The position numbers and the translations under genes were made by a program. Shown here piece by piece: positions 22,833-31,813 of a stretch of DNA of 49,599 bases. Each line of letters begins with the position of its first letter. Position 1 is the stretch's first letter. The notes under the pieces are model-generated. The model was not told the origin of the DNA, made no database searches, and saw only the letters and a list, made by a program, of their open reading frames with translations. The stretch is from an uncultured Prevotella sp. (GTDB lineage Bacteria; Bacteroidota; Bacteroidia; Bacteroidales; Bacteroidaceae). Location: NCBI GenBank assembly GCA_946404405.1, contig CAMJDL010000019.1, positions 1-49,599 of the forward strand, given 5' to 3'.

Positions 22833-25675
22833 AGAGAGAAGCAAGATTGATACTCAGCGATGGCACGGTATTCTGTGGCCAATCATTTGGTTACGAAGCA
22901 AATACTGTGGGGGAGGTAGTTTTTAATACTGCAATGTCGGGCTACCCAGAGAGCCTGACAGACCCCAGTTACGCAGGCCAAATATTAGTAACGACATTCC
23001 CGCTGATAGGCAACTATGGTGTGCCTGACACAGGTTTAGGCAGCGATGGTCTGCCACTGTTTATGGAGAGTGAGCGTATCCACCCCAAGGCCTTGATAGT
23101 GGCCGACTATAGCGAAGAATATTCCCACTGGAATGCGAAGGAGTCGCTGGCAGCATGGCTGAAGCGCGAAAAGATTCCTGCCATTACAGGCATCGACACA
23201 CGACGCTTGACAAAAGTACTGCGCGAGCATGGTGTGATGATGGGAAGAATTATTCTGAGTGAAAAGGGAAAAGTGAATAGTGAAAAATTTGCTACCACAC
23301 TTGACGAGGACTACGGTTCGGTGAATTGGGTGGAGAAGGTAAGTTGTAAAGAAATCATCCGCTATAATGAAGGAGCCGATAAAAAGGTCGTGCTTGTCGA
23401 CTGTGGCGTCAAGGCGAATATCATTCGCTGTCTGATTAAAAGAGGCGTTGAAGTGATTCGCGTGCCCTGGGACTACGACTTCAATGAGTTGGAGTTTGAT
23501 GGTCTCTTCTTAGCCAACGGTCCTGGTGACCCAGAACAATGCGACAAAACGGTGGAGCATATCCGGACGTTCCTTCGTAATAAAGAGGTGAAGCCCTGCA
23601 TGGGCATCTGCTTGGGTAACCAGCTGTTGGCTCGTGCCGCTGGTGCCAAGACCTACAAGTTGAAATACGGTCACCGATCGCACAACCAGCCAGTACGTGA
23701 GGTGGGCACGAATCGTTGTTATATCACCTCGCAGAATCACGGCTATGCTGTCGATGATTCTACGCTGCCCGCCGATTGGGAACCGTTGTTCGTGAATATG
23801 AACGACGGCTCGAACGAGGGCATCCGCCACAAGACGAATCCGTGGCTCTCGGCACAGTTCCACCCGGAGGCTTGCTCGGGGCCAACGGACACGGAATGGA
23901 TGTTCGACACGTTCATTAATACAATCGAGCGTGCTCAGTTGAACAATCGAGCGTGCCCAATCGAGCAATCGGACGTGCCCAATCAGAAAACTGTCCGTAA
24001 GGTACTGCTTTTAGGTAGCGGTGCACTTAAGATTGGGCAGGCTGGCGAGTTCGACTATAGTGGTGCCCAGGCGCTGAAGGCATTGAAGGAAGAAGGCATC
24101 CATTCCGTGCTCATCAACCCAAATATCGCTACGGTACAGACGTCGAAGGATGTGGCCGATACCGTTTATTTCCAACCCGTGACACCAGAGTTCGTTGAGC
24201 GTGTCATCGAGAAGGAGCGTCCTGACGGCATCCTGCTATCGTTTGGCGGACAAACGGCCTTGAACTGTGGTGTGGAACTGTACGAAAAGGGTGTCTTGGA
24301 GAAATATGGTGTCAAGGTTCTGGGTACGCCCGTTCAGGCCATCATCGACACCGAGGACCGCGACCTTTTTGTAAAGCGCCTCGATGAGATCGGAGTGAAG
24401 ACCATTAAAAGCGAAGCCTGTTCGACAGTCGAGGAAGTACAAAAGGCGGCCCACGAACTTGGCTTCCCCGTGATATTGCGTGCCGCCTACGCTTTGGGCG
24501 GTTTGGGCTCTGGCTTCTGCGACAACGAAGAGGAACTCTTATCACAGGCTGAGGAAGCCTTCTCATTCTCGCCGCAAGTGTTGGTCGAGAAGTCGTTGAA
24601 GGGTTGGAAGGAGATTGAGTACGAAGTAGTGCGCGACCGTTTCGACAACTGCATCACCGTTTGTAACATGGAGAACTTCGACCCACTGGGCATCCATACC
24701 GGTGAGTCGATAGTGGTAGCACCAAGCCAGACGCTGACCAACAGCGAGTATCACAAACTGCGTGCCCTTGCCATTAAGATCATCCGCCACATTGGTATCG
24801 TTGGCGAGTGTAACGTGCAGTATGCGCTCGACCCCAACAGCGAGGACTATCGCGTCATTGAGGTCAACGCCCGTCTGAGCCGTTCGTCGGCTTTGGCAAG
24901 CAAGGCAACGGGCTATCCTCTGGCCTTTGTCGCAGCCAAACTGGGACTCGGCTACGGCCTCTTCGACCTGAAGAATAGCGTAACCAAGACCACGAGTGCC
25001 TTCTTCGAGCCAGCCCTTGACTATGCCGTCGTAAAGATTCCGCGTTGGGACCTCACTAAGTTCCACGGTGTGAAACGTGAGCTTGGTTCGGCTATGAAGA
25101 GCGTGGGCGAGGTAATGGCAATCGGACGTACCTTCGAGGAGGCGCTGCAGAAGGGTTTGCGTATGATTGGCCAAGGTATGCACGGTTTTGTAGAAAACCA
25201 TGAAATTAAGATTGCCGACATTGCCAAGTCCTTGCATGAACCAACGGATATGCGTATCTTCGTGGTGTCGAAAGCACTGAAAATCGGCTATACCGTCGAG
25301 CAAATCCATCAGCTGACGAAGATTGACCGTTGGTTCCTTCAGAAACTGAAACATATTGTAGATATCGACCAGCAATTGAAAGAGAACGCCATCCTATCTG
25401 AAATCTCAGAATATATGGAGCCCAGCGAATTCATGGAGTATCTCAGGTCGCCGGAAATCTTCCCGCTATTACGAGCCGCCAAGGTCTATGGCTTCTCCGA
25501 TTTCCAGATAGCTCGCGCCGTTGGTTTGGAGAACCGTATGAAGATGGAACAAGCCGGTCTTACCATTCGCAAATGGCGTAAGGAACTCGGTCTCGTGCCT
25601 ACTGTCAACCAAATAGACACCCTCGCAGCGGAATATCCCGCTCAAACCAACTATCTATATTTGTCGTACCTTTAA
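22829..25675 (+). CDS. Fused CarA and N-terminal half of CarB (eukaryote-type carbamoyl-phosphate synthase)
   Basis: A 948-residue fusion. Residues 1-365 are the carbamoyl-phosphate synthase glutaminase subunit with nucleophile region CMGICLGNQ (Cys near 260) and FHPEA. Residues about 389-948 are the first ATP-grasp half of CarB plus the oligomerisation region. VLLLGSGALKIGQAGEFDYS, INPNIATVQTS and QIDTLAAEYPAQTNYLY match the animal CPS1/CAD type as I remember it more closely than E. coli CarB. A full CarB has about 1070 residues with a second ATP-grasp and an allosteric domain; both are missing. The stop comes right after the midpoint motif, within an apparent asnB promoter. The linker is encoded by a 22-bp tandem repeat. 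Half-synthetases can work as homodimers in principle, so it may be functional or a relic. Confidence 0.85.
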   Translation: MKREARLILSDGTVFCGQSFGYEANTVGEVVFNTAMSGYPESLTDPSYAGQILVTTFPLIGNYGVPDTGLGSDGLPLFMESERIHPKALIVADYSEEYSHWNAKESLAAWLKREKIPAITGIDTRRLTKVLREHGVMMGRIILSEKGKVNSEKFATTLDEDYGSVNWVEKVSCKEIIRYNEGADKKVVLVDCGVKANIIRCLIKRGVEVIRVPWDYDFNELEFDGLFLANGPGDPEQCDKTVEHIRTFLRNKEVKPCMGICLGNQLLARAAGAKTYKLKYGHRSHNQPVREVGTNRCYITSQNHGYAVDDSTLPADWEPLFVNMNDGSNEGIRHKTNPWLSAQFHPEACSGPTDTEWMFDTFINTIERAQLNNRACPIEQSDVPNQKTVRKVLLLGSGALKIGQAGEFDYSGAQALKALKEEGIHSVLINPNIATVQTSKDVADTVYFQPVTPEFVERVIEKERPDGILLSFGGQTALNCGVELYEKGVLEKYGVKVLGTPVQAIIDTEDRDLFVKRLDEIGVKTIKSEACSTVEEVQKAAHELGFPVILRAAYALGGLGSGFCDNEEELLSQAEEAFSFSPQVLVEKSLKGWKEIEYEVVRDRFDNCITVCNMENFDPLGIHTGESIVVAPSQTLTNSEYHKLRALAIKIIRHIGIVGECNVQYALDPNSEDYRVIEVNARLSRSSALASKATGYPLAFVAAKLGLGYGLFDLKNSVTKTTSAFFEPALDYAVVKIPRWDLTKFHGVKRELGSAMKSVGEVMAIGRTFEEALQKGLRMIGQGMHGFVENHEIKIADIAKSLHEPTDMRIFVVSKALKIGYTVEQIHQLTKIDRWFLQKLKHIVDIDQQLKENAILSEISEYMEPSEFMEYLRSPEIFPLLRAAKVYGFSDFQIARAVGLENRMKMEQAGLTIRKWRKELGLVPTVNQIDTLAAEYPAQTNYLYLSYL
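23923..23986 (+). repeat. 22-bp tandem repeat encoding the CarA-CarB linker
   Basis: Three head-to-tail units at 23923-23944, 23945-23966 and 23967-23986, each beginning AATCGRRCGTGCYCA. The unit is not a multiple of three, so each copy is read in a different frame. It encodes RAQLNNRACPIEQSDVPNQ between the two enzyme domains. Confidence 0.8.
25667..25675 (+). promoter_or_regulatory. Possible asnB promoter overlapping the carB stop
   Basis: TACCTTTAA resembles the -7 consensus, lies 13 bases before the asnB ATG, and its last three bases are the stop codon of the truncated carB. It may be a true promoter that received the broken carB end. Confidence 0.4.
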
Positions 25676-25687
25676 AATAGAAATATT

Positions 25688-27352
25688 ATGTGTGGAATCG
25701 TAGCAATATTTAATGTAAAGAAGCAGACGCATGAGCTTCGCGATAAGGCGTTACGTATGAGTCAGAAAATCCGTCATCGCGGACCTGACTGGAGTGGAAT
25801 ATACTGTGGCGGCAGCGCCATCCTTGCCCACGAACGACTGAGCATCGTCGACCCGGAGAGTGGCGGCCAGCCATTGTATTCGCCAGACCGCAAGCAGGTC
25901 TTGGCTGTGAATGGCGAGATATATAACCATCAGGAGATTCGTCGCCGCTACGCTGGTCAGTATGAGTTCCAAACAGGCAGCGACTGTGAAGTCATATTGG
26001 CGCTTTATCGCGAAAAGGGCATCGACTTCCTCGAAGACCTCAGCGGCATCTTCGCCTTTGCACTCTACGATGAGGAGAAAGATGAATTTCTGATTGCCCG
26101 TGACCCCATAGGCGTTATACCTCTTTATATTGGCTACGACAGTGATGGTACAGTATATGTGGCATCGGAGCTGAAAGCCCTCGAAGGACAATGTGAACGC
26201 TATGAGCCATTCCTCCCTGGACACTATTATTGGAGTGTTGATCCAGGGCAGAAGTGGTACTACCGTCGTGATTGGATGCACTATGATGCTGTGAAAGATA
26301 ATCCTGCCAGCGTCGATGCCATCCACGATGCACTGACTGCTGCTGTCAAGCGCCAGTTGATGAGCGATGTGCCTTATGGTGTACTGCTCTCAGGCGGTCT
26401 AGACTCCAGCGTCATCTCAGCAATAGCCGAGAAGTTTTCTGAGCATCGTATCGAAGACGATTCTAAGACCAAGGCCTACTGGCCTCGTCTGCACTCGTTT
26501 GCTGTTGGACTGAAAGGTGCTCCAGATTTGGCAAAAGCTAAGATGGTGGCCGACCACATAGGCACCGTCCACCACGAGATCAACTACACCATTCAGGAAG
26601 GTCTTGACGCCATCCGCGATGTCATCTATTTCATCGAGACCTACGATGTCACCACAGTCCGTGCTTCTACGCCCATGTATCTGCTGGCTCGCGTCATTAA
26701 GTCGATGGGTATCAAGATGGTGCTAAGCGGCGAGGGTGCCGACGAGATATTCGGTGGCTATCTCTACTTCCACAAGGCACCCACAGCAAAAGATTTCCAC
26801 GAAGAGACTGTGCGCAAATTAGGCAAACTCTACCTCTACGACTGTCTGCGTGCCAACAAGAGTCTGAGTGCCTGGGGCGTTGAAGGTCGTGTACCATTCC
26901 TCGACAAGGAGTTTCTGGATGTGGCAATGCGTACCAACCCTGAGGCCAAGATGTGTCCAGGTAATACGATAGAGAAGAAGATTGTCCGCGAAGCTTTCGC
27001 CGACATGCTACCAGAAGAGGTGGCTTGGCGCCAAAAGGAGCAGTTTAGTGACGGTGTAGGCTATTCATGGATTGACACGCTGAAGCAAATCACCTCAGAA
27101 GCTGTTTCTGACGAGCAGATGGCGCACGCTGCAGAGCGATTCCCCATCAATCCGCCGAAGAACAAAGAGGAATACTACTACCGTTCAATATTTGCCGAGC
27201 ATTTCCCCAGCGACTCTGCCGCTCGCTCCGTCCCCTCCGAGGCTTCCGTCGCTTGCAGCACCGCCATCGCTCTCGAATGGGATGCCGCCTTCAAGGGCAT
27301 GAACGACCCCAGTGGTCGTGCCGTCAAAGGCGTACATGAAATGGCGTATTGA
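25688..27352 (+). CDS. asnB: Asparagine synthase (glutamine-hydrolysing)
   Basis: AsnB, 554 residues. It makes asparagine from aspartate, glutamine and ATP. The start MCGIVAIFNV places the class II amidotransferase nucleophile at Cys2. RHRGPDWSG and NGEIYNH are the glutamine-site motifs. The synthetase half has the ATP PP-loop LLSGGLDSSV near residue 238 and SGEGADEIFGGY. The C-terminus GRAVKGVHEMAY is encoded by the first copy of a duplicated segment; a second copy lies beyond the stop. It is last in the pyrG-purF-car-asnB group, 12 bases after the preceding stop. Confidence 0.95.
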   Translation: MCGIVAIFNVKKQTHELRDKALRMSQKIRHRGPDWSGIYCGGSAILAHERLSIVDPESGGQPLYSPDRKQVLAVNGEIYNHQEIRRRYAGQYEFQTGSDCEVILALYREKGIDFLEDLSGIFAFALYDEEKDEFLIARDPIGVIPLYIGYDSDGTVYVASELKALEGQCERYEPFLPGHYYWSVDPGQKWYYRRDWMHYDAVKDNPASVDAIHDALTAAVKRQLMSDVPYGVLLSGGLDSSVISAIAEKFSEHRIEDDSKTKAYWPRLHSFAVGLKGAPDLAKAKMVADHIGTVHHEINYTIQEGLDAIRDVIYFIETYDVTTVRASTPMYLLARVIKSMGIKMVLSGEGADEIFGGYLYFHKAPTAKDFHEETVRKLGKLYLYDCLRANKSLSAWGVEGRVPFLDKEFLDVAMRTNPEAKMCPGNTIEKKIVREAFADMLPEEVAWRQKEQFSDGVGYSWIDTLKQITSEAVSDEQMAHAAERFPINPPKNKEEYYYRSIFAEHFPSDSAARSVPSEASVACSTAIALEWDAAFKGMNDPSGRAVKGVHEMAY

Positions 27353-27406
27353 CGGCAACGATCATTTCGTGCCGTCAAGGGTGTTCATGAACAGGCATAT
27401 TGACGG
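27317..27406 (+). repeat. Duplicated 3' end of asnB
   Basis: CGTGCCGTCAA (27317) and its copy (27368) start two imperfect 39-bp repeats, 51 bp apart, both ending TATTGACGG. The first encodes RAVKGVHEMAY plus stop and the second RAVKGVHEQAY plus stop in the same frame. The duplication spans exactly 17 codons. Confidence 0.75.
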
Positions 27407-27441
27407 AACGAACACTGGGATTACGGGGTTGTCAGAGAACA

Positions 27442-28149
27442 TCAGACGAGCGAGAACGCTACGTCCATCATGTGCGTGAAGTTGTTCTGGCGTTCTTCTG
27501 CCGTCGTTGCTTCACCTGTTAAGATGTGGTCGGAAATCGTGCAGATGCCTAAGGCACGTTTACCCGCACGAGCCGCATTCATGTAGAGTGCGGCTATCTC
27601 CATTTCTACAGCCAGCACGCCCATATTGATCCACTTGTCGGTATGCGGATTCTCGCCATAGAACGTGTCAGACGACAGCACGTTGCCAACCTTGTAGTGG
27701 TAGCCGAACTTCTCGCACGACTCGACAGCCTGACGAATCAGAGCAAAGTCACCAATGGGTGCAAATGTTCCTGGCATTTCATATTGAGCAGCAAAGTTGC
27801 TGTTGGTGCAAGCACCCATAGCGATAGCCAGGTCACCAATGTGAAGGTCGTTGTTGATAGAACCTGCCGAGCCCACGCGAATAATCGTCTTAACGCCATA
27901 GAAGTTGTAGAGTTCATAGGTATAAATACCGATGGAGGCCATACCCATGCCGTGACCCATTACGCTGACACGCTTGCCCTTATACGTGCCGGTAAAGCCC
28001 AACATACCACGGACATTGTTAAAACAAACCGCATCGTCGAGGAACTTCTCGGCCATGAGTTTCACACGCAGCGGATCGCCCGCCATGATAACAGTCTCAG
28101 CGATTTCGCCGTACTGTGCCCCAATGTGGGGAGTAGGAGTATTTGCCAT
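27442..28149 (-). CDS. deoD: Purine nucleoside phosphorylase (DeoD type)
   Basis: Phosphorolytic purine salvage enzyme, 235 residues, hexameric bacterial type. Visible motifs are [23 protein letters not shown] at the start, [26 protein letters not shown] (phosphate site) and [12 protein letters not shown] (nucleoside site); the catalytic Asp is in CTISDHI. Its own promoter on the minus strand reads TAACTTCGC at 28177-28185. It converges on asnB with 89 bases between stops and is not obviously linked to the nitrogen genes. Confidence 0.95.
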   Translation of the reverse strand: MANTPTPHIGAQYGEIAETVIMAGDPLRVKLMAEKFLDDAVCFNNVRGMLGFTGTYKGKRVSVMGHGMGMASIGIYTYELYNFYGVKTIIRVGSAGSINNDLHIGDLAIAMGACTNSNFAAQYEMPGTFAPIGDFALIRQAVESCEKFGYHYKVGNVLSSDTFYGENPHTDKWINMGVLAVEMEIAALYMNAARAGKRALGICTISDHILTGEATTAEERQNNFTHMMDVAFSLV

Positions 28150-28176
28150 AATCTTTTCGCTTTTAGTTACGATGCT

Positions 28177-28185
28177 GCGAAGTTA
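28177..28185 (-). promoter_or_regulatory. deoD promoter -7 element
   Basis: On the minus strand TAACTTCGC, one base off the TAnnTTTG consensus, about 28 bases before the ATG at 28149. Confidence 0.5.
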
Positions 28186-28300
28186 AGAATTATTTTCGAA
28201 ACTTCCAAGAAATCCATCAACTTTCTTTACGTCAACAGCCTTAACGATGACAAAACGGCCCCAAATGCGTCTTTATAAATAAATAATATAAGGTAAGATA

Positions 28301-29806
28301 ATGACAAGACATCTGCTAACCATACTGCTCATTTCGATGTGCAACAGCCTCTTTGCCGGCGAGATCATCGTCAGGGAGGGAGAAAGCATCCACGATGCAC
28401 TGCGCCAGGCACGCGAATGGCGACGCACCAACGATGCACGCTGTCAAGGCGACATCACCATTATTATTGAGGCTGGACGCTACTATATGAACGAGCCCCT
28501 GTTCCTGCGCCCGGAGGACAGTGGTACCAAAGAGTCTCCACTCGTCATCCGTGGTACTGGAGAGAACCACACGAGTGTCATCTGTGGCGACCCACGTCAA
28601 AAGCACACACAGATTTGGCCAAAGGACGGCATGATGCGAATGATTGAATTCAATACCACCGACAGAGCCATCACCATCCCTACCCCACCAGACTCTGTGC
28701 TACAGACAAAAAATCTTGAGATGGTGGTACACCAGCGGTGGGCCATCGCTATCCTGCGTGTCAAGGATTTGAAAGTAGAGGGCGATAAAACCATTGTAAC
28801 CTTCATGGAACCCGAGAGCCGCCTGGAGTTCGAACATCCCTGGCCGCAACCCGTCATCGGAGGCGAAAAGGGCAATAGCAGTTTCCTGCTGCGCACCACC
28901 GAACAGCGCGACGGCATTGAGCAATTGGTGATTGTTGACGGTGCCAACTATGTGCGTTTCGAAGGAATCACTTTCGACAAGACTTGCTGGAATCGTCCGC
29001 TACACATGGGACATGTCACCCTTCAGGGCGGTATGCCGCTCGTTGATGCCTACAAACTGAAAGAAAAGCCTGGCTTACCTTGGGACAAAGATCTCGAGAA
29101 CCAAGCGTGGATAGAGCGCCCTGTGAGTGCCGTCACCGTGAAGAACGCCCATCATGTAGACTTCCACCATGTGCTGTTCCAGAATCTGGCCTCCACGGCC
29201 TTGGACTTTGTCGATAACATCAGCGACTGTCTGGTACAGAACTGCACCTTCGGCAACATTGGCGGCACAGCCATCATGGGTGGTTCCTTTGCAGAGAGTC
29301 CGATGGAGGTGCATCGTCCCTATCAGCATCTGGCTGAACGTTGTCAACGGTTGACTATTGAAAAAAACTTCATCGTCGATGCCACCACTGAGGACTGGGG
29401 AGCTGTAGGCATCGCATTGGGTTATGTACGTCACTGCACCATCAGCGGAAACTATGTGAGTCGCGTCAACTACTCCGGCATCTGCGTGGGTTGGGGATGG
29501 ACGCCTCACGGCACAGGCATGGAACATAACCGCATTGTGGACAACAAAGTCAGTTACTATGCCCGCCAGCTATACGATGCAGGTGGTATCTATACGCTCT
29601 CCAACCAGCCGGGCTCATCCATCAGCAATAACGAGATTTCGCAACCCTTCCCTGCTCCCTACGCCACCAACGACCGTGGGTTCACAATCTACCTTGATGC
29701 ACACACCGATGGTTTTACTATTTCTGGCAATACTACCGAAGGCCGTCCTATACGACGCGAAGAAATTGGCGACAACCAACCTGGTCCGAATATCGGCTTC
29801 CAATAG
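28301..29806 (+). CDS. Secreted right-handed parallel beta-helix protein
   Basis: A 501-residue exported protein. Residues 1-19 form a signal peptide (MTRHLLTILLISMCNSLFA). The rest has the cadence of a pectate-lyase-like beta-helix: repeated short strands ending N or G, such as VRFEGITFDKTCW, VDFHHVLFQNLASTAL, VQNCTFGNIGG and ISGNYVSRVNYSGI. The LRPEDSG segment near residue 72 and the GWGWTPHGTGMEHN segment also occur in the 587-residue paralog at 42570. The look is that of GH141-like or related polysaccharide-active helices, but I cannot confirm a catalytic pair. Likely periplasmic or surface plant-polysaccharide work. Confidence 0.75.
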   Translation: MTRHLLTILLISMCNSLFAGEIIVREGESIHDALRQAREWRRTNDARCQGDITIIIEAGRYYMNEPLFLRPEDSGTKESPLVIRGTGENHTSVICGDPRQKHTQIWPKDGMMRMIEFNTTDRAITIPTPPDSVLQTKNLEMVVHQRWAIAILRVKDLKVEGDKTIVTFMEPESRLEFEHPWPQPVIGGEKGNSSFLLRTTEQRDGIEQLVIVDGANYVRFEGITFDKTCWNRPLHMGHVTLQGGMPLVDAYKLKEKPGLPWDKDLENQAWIERPVSAVTVKNAHHVDFHHVLFQNLASTALDFVDNISDCLVQNCTFGNIGGTAIMGGSFAESPMEVHRPYQHLAERCQRLTIEKNFIVDATTEDWGAVGIALGYVRHCTISGNYVSRVNYSGICVGWGWTPHGTGMEHNRIVDNKVSYYARQLYDAGGIYTLSNQPGSSISNNEISQPFPAPYATNDRGFTIYLDAHTDGFTISGNTTEGRPIRREEIGDNQPGPNIGFQ

Positions 29807-29899
29807 AAAAAAGGACTTCAAAGAAAAAAAATATCGAAAAACATGCAATAATTATTTCATTGATGTGTATATAGAGGTAGAAGACATCCAAATGACTAA

Positions 29900-30439
29900 A
29901 TGGAACAAGAAACAACCATCCAGATAACCAAGTTGCAGCAGCACCAACCTGATGCATACCAATGGTTGCTTGCAACGTATGGTGAGATGGTGTTCCGTAT
30001 GGTGCAACGCATCGTAACGTGTCGCGAGGATGCCGAAGAGGTCTATCAGGATGTGTTTGTGAAAGCGCTGCGCAACATCGGGAGCTACGATCCCCGTCAG
30101 GCATCGCTCGCCACATGGCTCAACCGCATTGCCTACCACGAGTCGCTCAACTTCGTCAGAGGACAGAAACCTGTCATCGTATCTATGGACGACCGCTACC
30201 TGGGTATCGATGCAATGGAAGACCCTGAGGATGGGCCTCCAGATGAAGAGACTATCCGTCAGTTGGAACAGGCGCTGGCAAAGTTGCCGCACCACGAGCA
30301 GGCAATCGTGAGCATGTTCTACTACGACAATATGAGCCTCGCCGACATTGCCTACGTCACAGGCTCCATCACCTCTACCGTCGGCTCTCAACTGAGCCGC
30401 ATCCGCAAAAAACTCTACAGAATCATCAAAACGCTCTGA
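29900..30439 (+). CDS. ECF-type RNA polymerase sigma factor
   Basis: Sigma-70 family extracytoplasmic-function factor, 179 residues. Region 2 carries MVFRMVQRIVTCREDAEEVYQDVFVKAL and DPRQASLATWLNRIAYHESLNFVR. Region 4 carries LPHHEQAIVSMFYYDNMSLADIAYVTGSITSTVGSQLSRIRKKL, a helix-turn-helix. It overlaps no neighbour, and its stop is 3 bases before the next gene, a single-span membrane protein that is probably its partner. Two secreted proteins follow in the same direction, the likely regulon core. Targets are not visible from the sequence. Confidence 0.92.
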   Translation: MEQETTIQITKLQQHQPDAYQWLLATYGEMVFRMVQRIVTCREDAEEVYQDVFVKALRNIGSYDPRQASLATWLNRIAYHESLNFVRGQKPVIVSMDDRYLGIDAMEDPEDGPPDEETIRQLEQALAKLPHHEQAIVSMFYYDNMSLADIAYVTGSITSTVGSQLSRIRKKLYRIIKTL

Positions 30440-30442
30440 ATA

Positions 30443-30961
30443 ATGAACGAACTCAAAAACGATAAGAACCTACAAGAAGCCGTCAGCAGACGGGAGCAGA
30501 AACTGCCGCCAATGCCTGCCGACCTGAACGAGCGGCTGATGCAGCGCTTCGGGGAGCAGCCGGCACCTGCAACCAAGCAGAAACGCCTGTGGCTCTATGC
30601 CGCTGTTGCCATCGCCGCCAGCATCGCCCTGTTCATCGTCTTCAACTTCGGAAAGGAGCAGACAATCATGCAGGAGCCCCTTGTGGCGCAGCAGATTGAA
30701 AAACAGGATCCCCTGCAGCCTACCCCTGCGGTCTCTGAACCTGTCGAAGAGCCGGAACCCGTCGCAGCCGAAGCGCAACCCGCTCAAAAGTCTGTAAAGA
30801 GACAGCGTAAGGTCGTAAAACTCGTGGAGCTGATACCTGCCAGCGAAGCAGAGTCAGCCAATGACACGGACCCCTTTGTGGCAATGGCTGCCCAGGTAGA
30901 GGACATCCGACAGCGCGGCCAATGCCTGCAACAGGAAATCGATTTATTAATGGAACATTGA
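30443..30961 (+). CDS. Putative anti-sigma-type single-span membrane protein
   Basis: A 172-residue protein with no family I recognise. Residues 1-46 are cytoplasmic and charged (REQKLPPMPADLNERLMQRF resembles the N-terminal segment of short Bacteroidota anti-sigma partners). A membrane span follows at about residues 50-69 (LWLYAAVAIAASIALFIVFN), then a Pro/Glu-rich stretch and a basic KSVKRQRKVVKLVE patch. The position 3 bases after an ECF sigma gene supports an anti-sigma or sigma-modulating role; this is inferred from context only. Confidence 0.65.
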   Translation: MNELKNDKNLQEAVSRREQKLPPMPADLNERLMQRFGEQPAPATKQKRLWLYAAVAIAASIALFIVFNFGKEQTIMQEPLVAQQIEKQDPLQPTPAVSEPVEEPEPVAAEAQPAQKSVKRQRKVVKLVELIPASEAESANDTDPFVAMAAQVEDIRQRGQCLQQEIDLLMEH

Positions 30962-30980
30962 ACATTAGACATTGAACGAT

Positions 30981-31796
30981 ATGGATAGAAGATTAATACT
31001 TATTGGGCTAGTGGTACTGGCAACGACGGCGTTTGCCCAGCCCCGTGCACGACTCCTGCAATTAGAAAACTATCTGCAGGAGCAAGGGCTCAAAAAAATC
31101 AACACTTACAAGTCGAACGCCAAGACTGCGAAAGTCAAACATTATTGGAGTGGTCAGCTTACAACACACACACCAAAGCCCGTCATAGACTCCATTCGTA
31201 CCGTCTTTACCGACTTGAGCAAGGAAGCCACAGAGAGCCACATGTACGAAAACCATAAGGACGGCACCGACACCATTGAGTATGCCTTGTCACTCAGTAC
31301 CACAGAAGCCGCCGTCTTCACTTATAAGAAAAATAGAACAGGTACGGTATCAGGTGTCTACAAACACACCTACGAGACCGACCTCACAGCTTCAGAGGAC
31401 GAGAGGAGTGTAGCCGATGCCATCGCTGCCAGACAATGGCATATTGACATCACTTCGATGAACACCATGCGCTATGGCGCGAGAACGGTGACACCCGACT
31501 TCTATCTGGAACTGCGAGGCGACACGTTGCAAAGTTATCTGCCCTATCTGGGACAGGCCCGCGTATCACCCTCATTCTCGCCCTCGATAGGTCTGAACTT
31601 CGAGGAGCCTGTGCTGAGTTATAAGGAGAGTATACCCAAGTCGAAGAAATACACACAGATTGACATCGACGTGAAGACACGTGAGGACAACTACCACTAT
31701 GTGATTCAACTCTACAACTCTGGCGAGGCCAACATCCGCGTGCGCTCGCTATATCGCGACCCGATCAGTTTCGACGGCACACTTGAAATGAAATAA
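30981..31796 (+). CDS. Secreted DUF4251-like protein
   Basis: A 271-residue exported protein. The signal peptide is MDRRLILIGLVVLATTAFAQ. The C-terminal ~130 residues resemble DUF4251 of Bacteroidota (DFYLELRGDTLQSYLPYLG, LNFEEPVLSY, EDNYHYVIQLYNSGEANIRV, RDPISFDG). The function of that family is unknown. An upstream TTG at 30972 would add three residues; the ATG at 30981 is preferred. It lies 19 bases after the putative anti-sigma gene and 17 before the DUF4419 gene, so the four genes form one operon. Confidence 0.7.
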   Translation: MDRRLILIGLVVLATTAFAQPRARLLQLENYLQEQGLKKINTYKSNAKTAKVKHYWSGQLTTHTPKPVIDSIRTVFTDLSKEATESHMYENHKDGTDTIEYALSLSTTEAAVFTYKKNRTGTVSGVYKHTYETDLTASEDERSVADAIAARQWHIDITSMNTMRYGARTVTPDFYLELRGDTLQSYLPYLGQARVSPSFSPSIGLNFEEPVLSYKESIPKSKKYTQIDIDVKTREDNYHYVIQLYNSGEANIRVRSLYRDPISFDGTLEMK

Positions 31797-31813
31797 TCAA
31801 AACCAATCAACCT

